A DNA stretch of 64,000 nt from Pseudomonas fluorescens NCIMB 11764 (lineage in GTDB: Bacteria; Pseudomonadota; Gammaproteobacteria; Pseudomonadales; Pseudomonadaceae), in contig NZ_CP010945.1 in NCBI RefSeq assembly GCF_000293885.2, forward strand, positions 4,980,001 through 5,044,000, written 5' to 3'. Shown piece by piece: positions 11,018 to 19,392 of the stretch. How positions within the stretch are numbered: the stretch's first letter is position 1; each line of letters opens with the position of its first letter. Below the pieces are notes generated by a model, which made no database searches, had not been told where the DNA came from, and saw nothing but the letters and a program-made list of their open reading frames with translations. Made by a program: the position numbers and the translations under genes.

Positions 11018-11983
11018 TCAAATTACAACGGTTTTTGCTGAATGAGGCTGGCCAAGCACATAGGTTTCCACTGAAACCGGCCCGTTCACTTCCCTCGCAT
11101 CAAACTCCACGGAGCTGGCGCCCAGGTTGCTGGTGACGCCAGTCAAGAGCGCTCCACCTCGCCAACTCCACTGGATAGCCACGCCGGGTACACGTCGGAA
11201 CGGCGGAACCTGGGAAAAAGTCGTCAGTGTTATTCGATTGCCAGCGGTCCCCTTGAGAATCGTCGTCAGATACAAAACAAGATCGTGATTTCCCAGTTCC
11301 AACGCTATTTCAAGACGGATTTCGGGGTCGTCCTCCAGATACACGATCATCGAAAACTTGCCATCCCGGGTGTTGCCACACACCAGATCCCAGGAAGCGC
11401 CTTGCGCTTCCAGGACTTTGGATTCGCCGGGCGATGGTTCGAGGGTCACGTCCAGTCCTGTGGGGGGTATTCCCCAAACCACGACCGCGTTGAGGTTGAT
11501 GGATGGACTACCGGCCAGTGGCTGTATTTGGACGGGGTAACGGTTTCCTCGCACTGGATAAGCGCTTCCGGCCGGATCATATTCGGCTCCGTTGAACAAG
11601 ACCTTCACCTCATCCCACAGGGTCAGTGACATAACCCGACACGGGAGTGGCCAGGGCTCGGTTACTTCCCTGCTCAAAAACACCAAGGTGACATGAGCAC
11701 TGCTGCCTTCGCTCGGTGTGAGTGCCCAGTTAAACCGGCCACGAACCGGGTCCACCCAGTGTTTAAAAGCAGGCGACGCCACGATGTTCAGGCCTCCATC
11801 TTCAGCCAGGCCCAAACAGAGCTGCCTCGCGATGGACGGTGGAACTTCCACGCTCACGGTGTTTTCCTGGTCGCGGCGCAGGACGATAGCGCCATTCCAT
11901 TGCACCTCCTTGCCATTGATGATCAGTCGGGCCTGTTTCCAGGGGCTTTCAACAGCGGATACGGATTTGAATGCAACAGTCAT
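11018..11983 (-). CDS. Hypothetical protein with two similar beta-rich repeats
   Basis: I do not recognise a named family for this 321-residue protein. It appears to hold at least two similar blocks of about 100 residues. One contains VDPVRGRFNWALTPSEGSSA and the other CGNTRDGKFSMIVYLEDDPE; in each, an R-x-G-[KR]-F segment is followed by alternating hydrophobic strands ending near a Gly/Pro turn. This suggests tandem Ig-like or jelly-roll modules. There is no signal peptide or membrane helix. The ATG at 11983 was chosen because AAGG lies just upstream. A GTG at 12025 would add MADFNPPSIIETKA without a ribosome site. It is transcribed alone. Confidence 0.65.
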   Translation of the reverse strand: MTVAFKSVSAVESPWKQARLIINGKEVQWNGAIVLRRDQENTVSVEVPPSIARQLCLGLAEDGGLNIVASPAFKHWVDPVRGRFNWALTPSEGSSAHVTLVFLSREVTEPWPLPCRVMSLTLWDEVKVLFNGAEYDPAGSAYPVRGNRYPVQIQPLAGSPSINLNAVVVWGIPPTGLDVTLEPSPGESKVLEAQGASWDLVCGNTRDGKFSMIVYLEDDPEIRLEIALELGNHDLVLYLTTILKGTAGNRITLTTFSQVPPFRRVPGVAIQWSWRGGALLTGVTSNLGASSVEFDAREVNGPVSVETYVLGQPHSAKTVVI

Positions 11984-12297
11984 GGCCTTGGTCTCGATAA
12001 TCGACGGTGGGTTGAAATCCGCCACTGCAACTATCAGTAAAAAGCACCTCGCGCGGAACTGTCATAAATGACAGATCGTTAAGGCTAATCCGAACTAAAA
12101 GAGATGCCTTTTATTCGGATTCACCCAAGGGTGAGCTGTGCACAGATACCCACCAATTAATCCTGTCGACTGGATAACCCGTCGGCAGCTGCTAACGTCC
12201 ATCAGACATGTCCTACAGGCTTGATAGGAAAGAGATTACGCAGTAACGGCCGCCAAGTGCCGAGTAGACCAATGAGACACCAAGGAACCGGCGAATC
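11984..12297. other. Divergent intergenic region
   Basis: About 310 bases separate the two-repeat hypothetical (minus) from the exported beta-barrel gene (plus). No small gene, repeat or recognisable operator was found. An AAGGAA ribosome site for the plus-strand gene lies at its right end. Confidence 0.5.
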
Positions 12298-13089
12298 ATG
12301 TCGAAGCATCCAGGAGCGCGCACCTTTTTTTTGGCGATCTCTTTAACATCTGTGGTTTGTGTCCAGGCGGACGATTCCGACATGGTCAGCAAAAGCAACA
12401 ATCCATTGAACCCCGAGCCGGGGATGAACCTGCTGGATTACTACACCCCGAAATACTACGACTCCAACATCCACACCAACGACCTGCTGGTGCGCGGTAC
12501 GCTGCCGCTTGCGCCCAACGATTTCATTGGCGTCCCGCAATTGCTGCGCGCCACTGCGCCGATCAGCATTCGCCCTGATTCGGGTGGGAGTTACAGCATC
12601 GGTGAAGGTGATCTGAATCTGCTCGATATCTTCCTGCTCAAGACCGAGGGCGTGCAGCTGGGCATCGGTCCGCAGATCACTGCGCCGTATGCCGATAAGG
12701 ACGAGTTCGGCACCGGCAAATGGCAAGCGGGACTGGCGGCCATTGCGATCGAGTCATCGCCCCGTGGCTTGCTCGGCGCGTTGGTGCAATACCAGAGTTC
12801 CTTCGCAGGCGACAACGACCGCCCGCATGTCGAATCAGCCACCTTGCAACCGTTTGTCATTCACAACCTGGAGAGAGGTTGGTACCTGCGCTCAACCGCG
12901 ACCTGGACCTTCGACCTGAAGAATGACACCCATTACATCCCCCTTGGTCTGGGTGCCGGCAAGGTCTGGAAATCAAGGGACAATATCCTCAATGTATTCA
13001 TCGAGCCGCAGTGGACCGTCGAACACAAGGGTGAAGGCTTGCCGCAATTCACGCTGTTCGCCGGCCTTAATGTCACTTTCGGTCAATAA
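12298..13089 (+). CDS. Exported outer-membrane beta-barrel protein (MetA-pathway/neuromedin U-like)
   Basis: This 263-residue protein has a signal peptide (residues 1-24, cleavage near VCVQA-DD). The mature part consists of alternating amphipathic strands. It has aromatic-rich strand ends such as WYLRSTATWTFDL and terminates in LFAGLNVTFGQ, close to the aromatic C-terminus seen in outer-membrane barrels. Phrases such as LGIGPQITAPYADKDEFGTGKW and LGAGKVWKSRDNILNVFIEPQWTV fit the small porin-like group annotated as MetA-pathway of phenol degradation or neuromedin U-like proteins in Pseudomonas. Transport substrate is unknown. AAGGAA lies eleven bases upstream of the ATG. A possible tiny gene follows ten bases after its stop. 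Confidence 0.75.
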   Translation: MSKHPGARTFFLAISLTSVVCVQADDSDMVSKSNNPLNPEPGMNLLDYYTPKYYDSNIHTNDLLVRGTLPLAPNDFIGVPQLLRATAPISIRPDSGGSYSIGEGDLNLLDIFLLKTEGVQLGIGPQITAPYADKDEFGTGKWQAGLAAIAIESSPRGLLGALVQYQSSFAGDNDRPHVESATLQPFVIHNLERGWYLRSTATWTFDLKNDTHYIPLGLGAGKVWKSRDNILNVFIEPQWTVEHKGEGLPQFTLFAGLNVTFGQ

Positions 13090-13099
13090 GGATTTCGCC

Positions 13100-13297
13100 A
13101 TGCACATTGCACTTCGCGCAGCCGGTTACAGCCTGATGTCCATGTTCGTCAGTTGTGGGGTTGGCGCCCGGGATTTCAGCGTCGCCCCATCAAGCTTCAC
13201 CGCCATGGGGGAGGAATCTCGAGGTATTACCAGTGGGGCTTGCTGCCCCCGGACGGTGGATCAGGAGAGTGCAGAGCTCAGAACCGTCGCCAGGTGA
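13100..13297 (+). CDS. Possible small exported protein, or remnant
   Basis: This 65-codon frame starts at an ATG with AAGGA eight bases upstream, ten bases after the barrel-protein stop, as if in the same operon. The first 22 residues (MHIALRAAGYSLMSMFVSCG) resemble a signal peptide with a Cys near its end. The remainder is short and Cys/Ser/Thr-rich with no family I know. It might be a degraded lipoprotein gene whose 3' end was lost. Codon use after residue 30 does not look strongly coding. Confidence 0.35.
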   Translation: MHIALRAAGYSLMSMFVSCGVGARDFSVAPSSFTAMGEESRGITSGACCPRTVDQESAELRTVAR

Positions 13298-13370
13298 TAC
13301 GTGGGGATAGTGGGAATCGGTTTTTTCCGGTGGTTTGTCGGAGAACGATTTTGCGACTGGACCACCGTCT

Positions 13371-13462
13371 CCGCGAGCAGGCTCGCTCCCACAATTGATC
13401 TCCAGTGAGCACAAATTATGTGTGCGACAGAGATCTACTGTAGGAGCGAACTCGCGAAAAGG
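13371..13462. repeat. REP-type palindromic repeat pair
   Basis: Left unit CCGCGAGCAGGCTCGCTCCC (13371-13390) and an inverted right unit TGTAGGAGCGAACTCGCGAA (13439-13458) flank about 50 bases. These are the GCGAGC...GCTCGC...CCCACA repeats common in P. fluorescens-group genomes. They lie between the ends of the barrel-protein region and the convergent lipoprotein gene. Confidence 0.8.
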
Positions 13463-13479
13463 CCCTTAGCCCCACCGCA

Positions 13480-14151
13480 TCATTTGGATTTCAATTTCAG
13501 AAACGACTGATGCAAATCCGAAGCCCAGCCATCGATCACGATTTTCACGTCATCGGCCTTCATCACCTGAGCCTCGTTTTCCAGCGGTTTGCCAGTGCCC
13601 TTGCGCACCACCTGGGCCAGCACCTTATTGTTCCCGCCATCCAGGAACACCGCTTCAGTGGCCAGATCGGTCTGCTGATCACGAATCCCGCTCGCGGTGC
13701 TGACCGCCGCCGCGACGAGGGCAATCGGAATCACTTCATAAGGCTTCAGCCCTTCGGTCTTGCTGCTGACGGCGGTAATGGCCGCACGCACCACCATCAC
13801 ACCAGGGCCAGGGCCTGCCGCCAAAGGCAGGGATTTGCCAATCTCGCGTTTGAGCGCCTGATCGTAATAACTGGTAATCCCGTTCAAGGTGGTCTGAGGG
13901 ATTTTCACGGTCGGCTGGGGCTTGGGATACATCTGGGTCGGTTCGACATACACGCTTTTGTATTTGTTGATGTCGAACTTCGGATCCACCCAGCGCATCA
14001 CTACCGCCCCCGAGGGGGATTTGGCTTCCTTGAGCTGACTGTAATCTTTGAGGAACCCTGAATACTGGTCCGGCTCGACCTTGGAACTGGTGCAGCCCAC
14101 CACGCCGATCGAGGCAATGCACAGTGTGCTCATCATTAACGCTAGCTTCAT
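13480..14151 (-). CDS. DUF3313-type lipoprotein
   Basis: This 223-residue lipoprotein starts at the ATG at 14151, which has an excellent AGGAG site eight bases upstream. The longer frame upstream begins in Cys-rich non-coding-like sequence and was rejected. The signal peptide MKLALMMSTLCIASIGVVGC ends in a lipobox with Cys20 as the acylated residue. The mature part contains VYVEPTQMYPKPQP near residue 80 and a hydrophobic Ala-rich stretch (VIPIALVAAAVSTASGIRD) near residue 150, followed by TDLATEAVFLDGGNNKVLAQV. This pattern matches the DUF3313 family, periplasm-facing lipoproteins of unknown function. It is monocistronic, with REP elements after its stop. Confidence 0.8.
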   Translation of the reverse strand: MKLALMMSTLCIASIGVVGCTSSKVEPDQYSGFLKDYSQLKEAKSPSGAVVMRWVDPKFDINKYKSVYVEPTQMYPKPQPTVKIPQTTLNGITSYYDQALKREIGKSLPLAAGPGPGVMVVRAAITAVSSKTEGLKPYEVIPIALVAAAVSTASGIRDQQTDLATEAVFLDGGNNKVLAQVVRKGTGKPLENEAQVMKADDVKIVIDGWASDLHQSFLKLKSK

Positions 14152-14267
14152 GCTGTAACTCCTGTAGGGCGGTGGACAACAGTTTGGGGAACAGGTGTTA
14201 CAGGTATAGCCAATGCCGTACTTTTTGTTCTGATAAATATCAATATTCATTCGTTACTGCACCCTAC

Positions 14268-14301
14268 GAGGCCGTGTCAGCGATAGCGCCGACACGGCCT
14301 C
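14268..14301 (-). terminator. Probable terminator hairpin after the membrane-protein gene
   Basis: An 11-bp perfect stem (GAGGCCGTGTC/GACACGGCCTC) with a 12-base loop starts 10 bases after the stop of the 14311-15279 gene. It lacks a strong T-run on the minus strand. Confidence 0.55.
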
Positions 14302-14310
14302 CCCTATCAA

Positions 14311-15279
14311 TCACCAGGACGAACCACTCTTCGCCGCCAACTCCCGCCGATTGTTGGCCCGCATCGCCTTGATCAACGACACCGTGCCCACCAGCAAAAT
14401 CGCGGCGCCGAACAGGAAGTCGATGTTGTACAGCTGAAAGTCATTCAACGGCCCCACCAACAGCACCCGGATCGCACCGATACTCACCAGCGTCGCCAGA
14501 AAATCGATACCCGGCTCGTCGCGATAGAACACGTGCATCAGCGGCAGGCAGATCACCAGCAACAACAGCAGCACGATCACCTTGAACGAGCCTTTGCGCT
14601 CGACGCTGAAGGCGCACTCATAGGCCGCGTAAGGTTTGTAATCCTCCTCGCGGACCAGTGAATTTTTCTCATTGATGTACTCGGCGCGGTTGTACTTCTG
14701 AATCGGCGTGAAGGTGTTGGACATCTCCATGTGGGTGGTGATGCGCTTGAATTTCAGGTCAATCCGTTCATTGCCCTTGAGGATGTACAGCACCGGCTTG
14801 TAGCCGTAGCGATAGCTATCGAACGGAAATGCTGCTGCCCTCCCCTGGACGCCGATGGGCCGGGTTTCAAGCTCGGCGTAGGCGCTCTTGTCGAGTGAGG
14901 AGAGATTGCGACTCAGGGGCTTGACCCTGACCTGCTCGAGGAAAATCGGCGTGACGCCGTAAGACCATTGCAGCGGTTCCAGGCGCAGGCGCAATTCGTT
15001 GCGGCCCAGGTCATAACGATCGAAGGTACGCTCGGACACGATGACCGCCCCCGAGAGCATGAATTCGCCGCGCACATTGCTGGTGATGCGCAGTGTCAGC
15101 CAATCCTTGCCCAGGGCCGCCACGTCGCTGGCCGGTGGCGTTCCGCACCAGGCAGCACTGTCGAATGACTCCCCGAGTTGCCCGTTGCGGTTTTCCTGAA
15201 ACAGATAGACGTAACTGCCCCACAGGGCCGCCATCAGCACCAGTGCGATCAGCCCCAGAATTTTCTTGCCCGCGCTCAA
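14311..15279 (-). CDS. Unrecognised inner-membrane protein
   Basis: This 322-residue protein has one N-terminal membrane helix (ILGLIALVLMAALWGSYVYLF), a periplasmic domain of about 200 residues, and a C-terminal cluster of three to four hydrophobic helices (VIVLLLLLVICLPLMHVFY, FLATLVSIGAIRVLLVGPL, IDFLFGAAILLVGTVSLI). The periplasmic part includes SDVAALGKDWLTLRITSNVR and YGVTPIFLEQVRVKPLSRNL. Similar proteins of unknown function occur in Pseudomonas; no catalytic motif is evident. It is monocistronic, with a hairpin after its stop. A GAAAGGAGT site lies upstream of the ATG at 15279. Confidence 0.7.
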   Translation of the reverse strand: MSAGKKILGLIALVLMAALWGSYVYLFQENRNGQLGESFDSAAWCGTPPASDVAALGKDWLTLRITSNVRGEFMLSGAVIVSERTFDRYDLGRNELRLRLEPLQWSYGVTPIFLEQVRVKPLSRNLSSLDKSAYAELETRPIGVQGRAAAFPFDSYRYGYKPVLYILKGNERIDLKFKRITTHMEMSNTFTPIQKYNRAEYINEKNSLVREEDYKPYAAYECAFSVERKGSFKVIVLLLLLVICLPLMHVFYRDEPGIDFLATLVSIGAIRVLLVGPLNDFQLYNIDFLFGAAILLVGTVSLIKAMRANNRRELAAKSGSSW

Positions 15280-15350
15280 ACCAGACTCCTTTCTTCGCTG
15301 ACTTCCTTGTGAGGCGCGGACTCTATCAAAACGGGATCACCGTCCAAAGC

Positions 15351-15427
15351 AAAAAGATCGCAGCCTTCGGCAACTCCTACACAGTGCTGTGTCCACCTGC
15401 AGGAGCTGCCGAAGGCTGCGATCTTTT
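15351..15427. repeat. Long inverted repeat, REP family, also a terminator
   Basis: Left arm AAAAAGATCGCAGCCTTCGG and right arm CCGAAGGCTGCGATCTTTT enclose the arms' GCAACTCCTACA/TGCAGGAGCTGC ends and a short loop. This is a second REP family of fluorescent pseudomonads. Read on the minus strand it follows the DUF934 stop by about ten bases and ends in TTTTT, so it should act as a Rho-independent terminator for the sulfite-reductase operon. Confidence 0.8.
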
Positions 15428-15436
15428 GATCTTCTC

Positions 15437-15916
15437 TTATCGCCGTCGAAATAGCGGGCGCGGCTCAATCACCGAGCGCCCATACAGCACGCTCATGCCC
15501 GCCAACCCCTTGAGCGCATCTTCGGCGGACTTGTCTTCGCGTACGGCAAAGCTGTCAAAACCGCATTGACGCATGTGGCTGAGCTGATCACGCAACACAT
15601 CGCCGATCGCGCGCAATTCGCCGGTCCAGCCCAGTCGGGTGCGCAGCAGGTACGCCTGACTGTAGGCGCGTCCGTCGCGGAAACTCGGGAAATCCAGGGC
15701 AATCAGCGGCAGTTGCGCAAACCATGGCTTGAGGCACTCCACCTCATCGTCCGGGCCCAACCAGACCCCGCGCTGTTGCGGATCTTCCAGCCAGCGGGAC
15801 AGCGGCAGAATCAGCGGACCTGTGGGCCATCCCGCATCGGGGTCCCTGAGCAACGTCCACGGGTCGTCAGGGACAATCCGCGCCTTACCCACCTCCAGCC
15901 GCAGCAGATTGTTCAT
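15437..15916 (-). CDS. DUF934 protein, sulfite-reductase partner
   Basis: This 159-residue protein starts at the ATG at 15916, overlapping the reductase stop (ATGA). It contains the DUF934 core: WLGPDDEVECLKPWFAQLPL, then DFPSFRDGRAYSQAYLLRTR near residues 80-100, and CGFDSFAVREDKSAEDAL near residues 125-140. The family is almost always encoded directly after a CysI-type sulfite or nitrite reductase in proteobacteria lacking a CysJ flavoprotein, so a role in electron supply or assembly is inferred. No cofactor motif is evident. It ends just before a strong REP-type terminator. Translational coupling implies equal synthesis with the reductase. Confidence 0.9.
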   Translation of the reverse strand: MNNLLRLEVGKARIVPDDPWTLLRDPDAGWPTGPLILPLSRWLEDPQQRGVWLGPDDEVECLKPWFAQLPLIALDFPSFRDGRAYSQAYLLRTRLGWTGELRAIGDVLRDQLSHMRQCGFDSFAVREDKSAEDALKGLAGMSVLYGRSVIEPRPLFRRR

Positions 15917-17586
15917 GCCGACACCTCCAGCAGCTTCGGATAAACCGCTTCCTTGAACGGCTCCAGACCGATGCGCTGCAAGGTGTCGACGAACAGTTCT
16001 TCGCTCTCGCGGTAACGCACGAAGGTGGCGATGATTCGTTCGATGACGTCGGGCACTTCGGCGGAGCTGAAGGACGGGCCGATGACTTTGCCCAACGCGC
16101 TGTTCTTGCCCTGGGCGCCGCCGAGGGTGATCTGGTACCACTCGCTGCCGTTCTTGTCGACGCCGAGAATGCCGATGTTGCCAATGTGGTGATGGCCGCA
16201 GGCGTTCATGCATCCGGAAATGTTGAGGCTGATGTCGCCCAGGTCATGCAGGTAGTCCAGGTCTTCGAAGCGCGCCTGGATGCCCTGCGCAATCGGGATC
16301 GACTTGGCGTTGGCCAGGGCGCAGAAGTCGCCGCCGGGACAGGCGATGATGTCAGTCAGCAATCCGACATTGGCGCTGCCGAGGCCATGCTCGCAAGCCA
16401 GGCGCCACAGAGCGAACAGGTCCGACTTCGGCACGTCGGGCAGGACGATGTTCTGCTCATGGGCGATGCGGATTTCGCCGAAACCGAACTGCTCGGACCA
16501 CCCGGCAACGGCGTCCATTTGCTCGCCGGTGACGTCGCCCGGCGGTGCCGCGATGCCCGGCTTGGTCGACAGCACCACACTGGCGTAGCCCGGCACCTTG
16601 TGCGGTTGGACGTTGCGCGACACCCAGCGGGCGAAGGTCGGGTTCTCGGCCAGGCATGTGCCGAACTCCAGATCGGTGTTGGACAACGAACGGTAATCCG
16701 GTGGTACGAAGGCACTGGCGACACGCTCGTATTCAACGCCGGTCAACTGTGCCGGGCCATCCTTCAAGTGCTGCCACTCCTCCTCCACTTCCCTGGCAAA
16801 GGCTTCGATGCCCAGCGCCTTGACCAGAATCTTGATCCGCGCCTTGTACTTGTTGTCGCGCCGGCCGTGGCGGTTGTAAACCCGCAGCACCGCCTCGACG
16901 TAGGACAGCAAGTGCTGCCACGGCAAGCCTTCGCGAATCTGCAAACCAAGAATGGGCGTGCGCCCCAAACCACCGCCAACGATGACTCGCAGGAGCATTT
17001 GTCCGTCGGTGCCGGGGTAAAGATAGAGGCCGATGTCATGCATCATGATTGCCGCGCGGTCCTGCTCGGCCGAGCAGATGGCGATCTTGAACTTGCGCGG
17101 CAGGAACAGGAATTCCGGGTTGATGGTCGACCACTGGCGCAGGATTTCCGCCAGGGGGCGCGGGTCGATCAGTTCGTCGGCGGCCACCCCGGCGAAGGCT
17201 TCGGTGGTGATGTTGCGCACACAGTTGCCAGAGGTCTGGATGGCATGCATTTCCACCTCGGCCAGGCGCTCGAGAATCTCCGGTACCTGGGCCAGTTCGA
17301 TCCAGTTGAACTGCATGTTCTGCCGCGTGGTGAAGTGGCCATAGCCGCGATCGTAATCCCGGGCGATGCTCGCCAGTGTGCGCATCTGCCGGGCGCTGAG
17401 CGTGCCGTAGGGAATGGCCACGCGCAGCATGTAGGCGTGTTTTTGCATGTACAGGCCGTTCTGCAAGCGCAGCGGCAGGAACTCCTCTTCGCTCAACTCG
17501 CCCGCCGTGAAGCGTTCGACCTGATCGCGAAACTGCGCAACCCGCTCGAAGACCAGCGCCCGGTCATAGTCGTCGTACTGATACAT
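15913..17586 (-). CDS. Sulfite/nitrite reductase hemoprotein (siroheme, 4Fe-4S)
   Basis: This 557-residue ferredoxin-type reductase should carry out six-electron reduction of sulfite to sulfide or nitrite to ammonium in the cytoplasm. The four cysteines ligating the 4Fe-4S/siroheme centre are visible as CPGGDFC (about residue 417) and CMNAC (about residue 458) followed by GHHHIGNIGI. Siroheme-binding arginines are likely within HFTTRQNMQFNW and SGNCVRNITTE. Length and motifs fit the Pseudomonas CysI and PA4130 proteins equally. Divergence from an orphan ccoN-ccoQ pair favours the PA4130 type, part of a cyanide-responsive region in P. aeruginosa; that is inference. The start MYQYDDYDRALVFERV is typical for the family. 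Confidence 0.92.
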   Translation of the reverse strand: MYQYDDYDRALVFERVAQFRDQVERFTAGELSEEEFLPLRLQNGLYMQKHAYMLRVAIPYGTLSARQMRTLASIARDYDRGYGHFTTRQNMQFNWIELAQVPEILERLAEVEMHAIQTSGNCVRNITTEAFAGVAADELIDPRPLAEILRQWSTINPEFLFLPRKFKIAICSAEQDRAAIMMHDIGLYLYPGTDGQMLLRVIVGGGLGRTPILGLQIREGLPWQHLLSYVEAVLRVYNRHGRRDNKYKARIKILVKALGIEAFAREVEEEWQHLKDGPAQLTGVEYERVASAFVPPDYRSLSNTDLEFGTCLAENPTFARWVSRNVQPHKVPGYASVVLSTKPGIAAPPGDVTGEQMDAVAGWSEQFGFGEIRIAHEQNIVLPDVPKSDLFALWRLACEHGLGSANVGLLTDIIACPGGDFCALANAKSIPIAQGIQARFEDLDYLHDLGDISLNISGCMNACGHHHIGNIGILGVDKNGSEWYQITLGGAQGKNSALGKVIGPSFSSAEVPDVIERIIATFVRYRESEELFVDTLQRIGLEPFKEAVYPKLLEVSA

Positions 17587-17660
17587 GTGGCTACCTCATC
17601 AGGATTGATCGGGCTCTGCGGCTCGTTCTCGATGAGGCGACTATGAGGGGCGCCGGGAAA

Positions 17661-17713
17661 ACATTACAGATTCAGAAAGCGGCGAAAAAACCATATCAGC
17701 CTTCACATTACAG
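17661..17713. promoter_or_regulatory. Direct repeats ACATTACAG, candidate operator
   Basis: Two identical 9-mers at 17661-17669 and 17705-17713 lie 44 bases apart, 75-127 bases upstream of the reductase start. Direct repeats with this sort of spacing are typical of MocR/PdxR-family binding sites, and a MocR regulator is encoded at 22675-24108. The link is speculative. Confidence 0.3.
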
Positions 17714-17866
17714 GGGTCGTTTCAGCATTTCCCCAACGATGTCCAATCGTACGAATCCCCGACCGGGTTTATTAAACTCCTGGATTCCATCCACCGATAC
17801 TGTCCACTCTGCCAAGTGCAGGCTCTCGCAACTGATCCGTATAAATTACGCTTTCCTGAATCTGTT

Positions 17867-17880
17867 TTGTTTTCGATCAG
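17867..17880 (+). promoter_or_regulatory. Anr/FNR-box-like dyad upstream of ccoN
   Basis: TTGTT-TTCG-ATCAG matches 8 of 10 defined bases of the TTGAT-N4-ATCAA consensus. Its centre lies about 76 bases before the ccoN ATG, leaving room for a class II Anr promoter. The orphan ccoN4 of P. aeruginosa is known to respond to low oxygen. Confidence 0.35.
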
Positions 17881-17949
17881 GTTTCTACAGTTCACGGCAT
17901 GCCAGTCCGGGTGGCCTGGCAAGACTTTGCAACCGTGGAAGCATTGACC

Positions 17950-19377
17950 ATGAGCACAGCGACAATCGGACAGGCCTATAACTACAAGGTCGTCCGCCAA
18001 TTCATCGTGGCGACCATTGTCTGGGGCGTCGTGGGGATGGCGATGGGGGTGTGGATCGCCTCGCAACTGGTGTGGCCCGAGATGAACCTCGACCTGCCGT
18101 GGACCACCTTCGGCCGCTTGCGTCCGCTGCACACCAGCCTGGTGATTTTCGGCTTTGCCGGCAGCGCGCAGTTCGCTGCCAGTTACTACGCGGTGCAGCG
18201 TACCTGCCAAGTGCGGCTGTACTCGGACACCCTCGCCGCGTTCACTTTCTGGGGCTGGCAATCGGTGATCGTGGTCATGCTGATCACCCTGCCGCTGGGC
18301 TATACCACCACCAAGGAATACGCCGAGATCGAGTTCTCCGGCGCGGTGTGGATGACCGTGGTCTGGGTGGCCTACGCCATCGTGTTTTTCACCACCGTGG
18401 TGCAACGCAAGACCCGACACATCTACGTCGGCAACTGGTTCTTTGGCGCGTTCATCGTGGTGATTGCCATGCTGCACGTGGTCAATCACCTGTCGATTCC
18501 CGTGGACTGGTTCAAGTCCTATCCGGTGTATTCCGGGGCGACCGATGCGATGGTGCAGTGGTGGTACGGGCACAACGCGGTGGGCTTCTTCCTGACCACC
18601 GGGTTCCTCGGAATGATGTATTACTTTGTGCCCAAGCAGGTCGGGCGGCCGGTGTATTCGTATCGTTTGTCCATCGTGCATTTCTGGGCGCTGATCACGC
18701 TGTACATCTGGGCCGGCCCGCACCATTTGCACTACACGGCGCTGCCCGACTGGGCGCAGTCGCTCGGCATGGCAATGTCATTGATCCTGCTGGCGCCGAG
18801 CTGGGGCGGGATGATCAACGGCATGATGACGCTGTCGGGCGCCTGGCATAAGTTGCGCAGCGACCCGATCCTGCGTTTCCTGGTGCTGTCGCTGGCCTTC
18901 TACGGCATGTCCACCTTCGAAGGGCCGATGATGGCGATCAAGACCGTCAACGCCCTCTCCCACTACACCGACTGGACGATCGGCCACGTGCACGCCGGCG
19001 CCCTCGGTTGGGTGGCGATGATCACCTTCGGTGCGGTCTACCACATGATTCCGAAAGTCTTCGGCCGCGAGCAGATGTACAGCACGCCGCTGATCAATCT
19101 GCATTTCTGGCTGGCGACCATTGGCACCGTGTTGTACATCGCGTCGATGTGGGTCAACGGCATTACCCAGGGGCTGATGTGGCGCGCGATCAACGACGAC
19201 GGCACGCTGACCTACTCCTTCGTCGAAGCGTTGCAGGCCAGCCATCCAGGATTTGTGGTGCGTTTTGCCGGCGGCGTGTTCTTCCTCAGCGGCATGCTGC
19301 TGATGGCGTACAACGCCTGGCGCACCGTGCGGGTTTCTGACGCGGCGATGGCAGAACGTGAAGCGCAGATTGCCTGA
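17950..19377 (+). CDS. ccoN: Orphan cbb3-type cytochrome oxidase subunit I (CcoN4-like)
   Basis: This 475-residue membrane protein is the catalytic subunit of a cbb3 haem-copper oxidase. The ATG at 17950 has GGAAG about ten bases upstream and gives the usual N-terminus; the longer frame is not supported. The low-spin haem ligand His61 is in [15 protein letters not shown]. The CuB ligands are in [14 protein letters not shown], which also carries the region of the cross-linked Tyr, and in [14 protein letters not shown]. The C-terminal haem ligands are in [12 protein letters not shown]. No ccoO or ccoP follows, only a CcoQ-like gene, so this is an orphan subunit that must borrow partners from a complete cbb3 operon elsewhere, as shown for P. 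aeruginosa CcoN4. It probably reduces oxygen under low-oxygen or cyanide conditions. Confidence 0.95.
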   Translation: MSTATIGQAYNYKVVRQFIVATIVWGVVGMAMGVWIASQLVWPEMNLDLPWTTFGRLRPLHTSLVIFGFAGSAQFAASYYAVQRTCQVRLYSDTLAAFTFWGWQSVIVVMLITLPLGYTTTKEYAEIEFSGAVWMTVVWVAYAIVFFTTVVQRKTRHIYVGNWFFGAFIVVIAMLHVVNHLSIPVDWFKSYPVYSGATDAMVQWWYGHNAVGFFLTTGFLGMMYYFVPKQVGRPVYSYRLSIVHFWALITLYIWAGPHHLHYTALPDWAQSLGMAMSLILLAPSWGGMINGMMTLSGAWHKLRSDPILRFLVLSLAFYGMSTFEGPMMAIKTVNALSHYTDWTIGHVHAGALGWVAMITFGAVYHMIPKVFGREQMYSTPLINLHFWLATIGTVLYIASMWVNGITQGLMWRAINDDGTLTYSFVEALQASHPGFVVRFAGGVFFLSGMLLMAYNAWRTVRVSDAAMAEREAQIA

Positions 19378-19392
19378 GGCGAGGAGCTGGAA

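Larger units (their letters stand above)
17587..17949. other. Divergent promoter region, reductase / ccoN
   Basis: There are 363 bases with no gene, controlling both the reductase operon and ccoN. The region contains a pair of ACATTACAG direct repeats and, nearer ccoN, an Anr-box-like dyad; both are listed separately. Confidence 0.7.

Noticed and set aside
16186..17646. 486-codon open frame antisense to the sulfite reductase
   Set aside because: Shadow; the siroheme and iron-sulfur motifs are on the minus strand.
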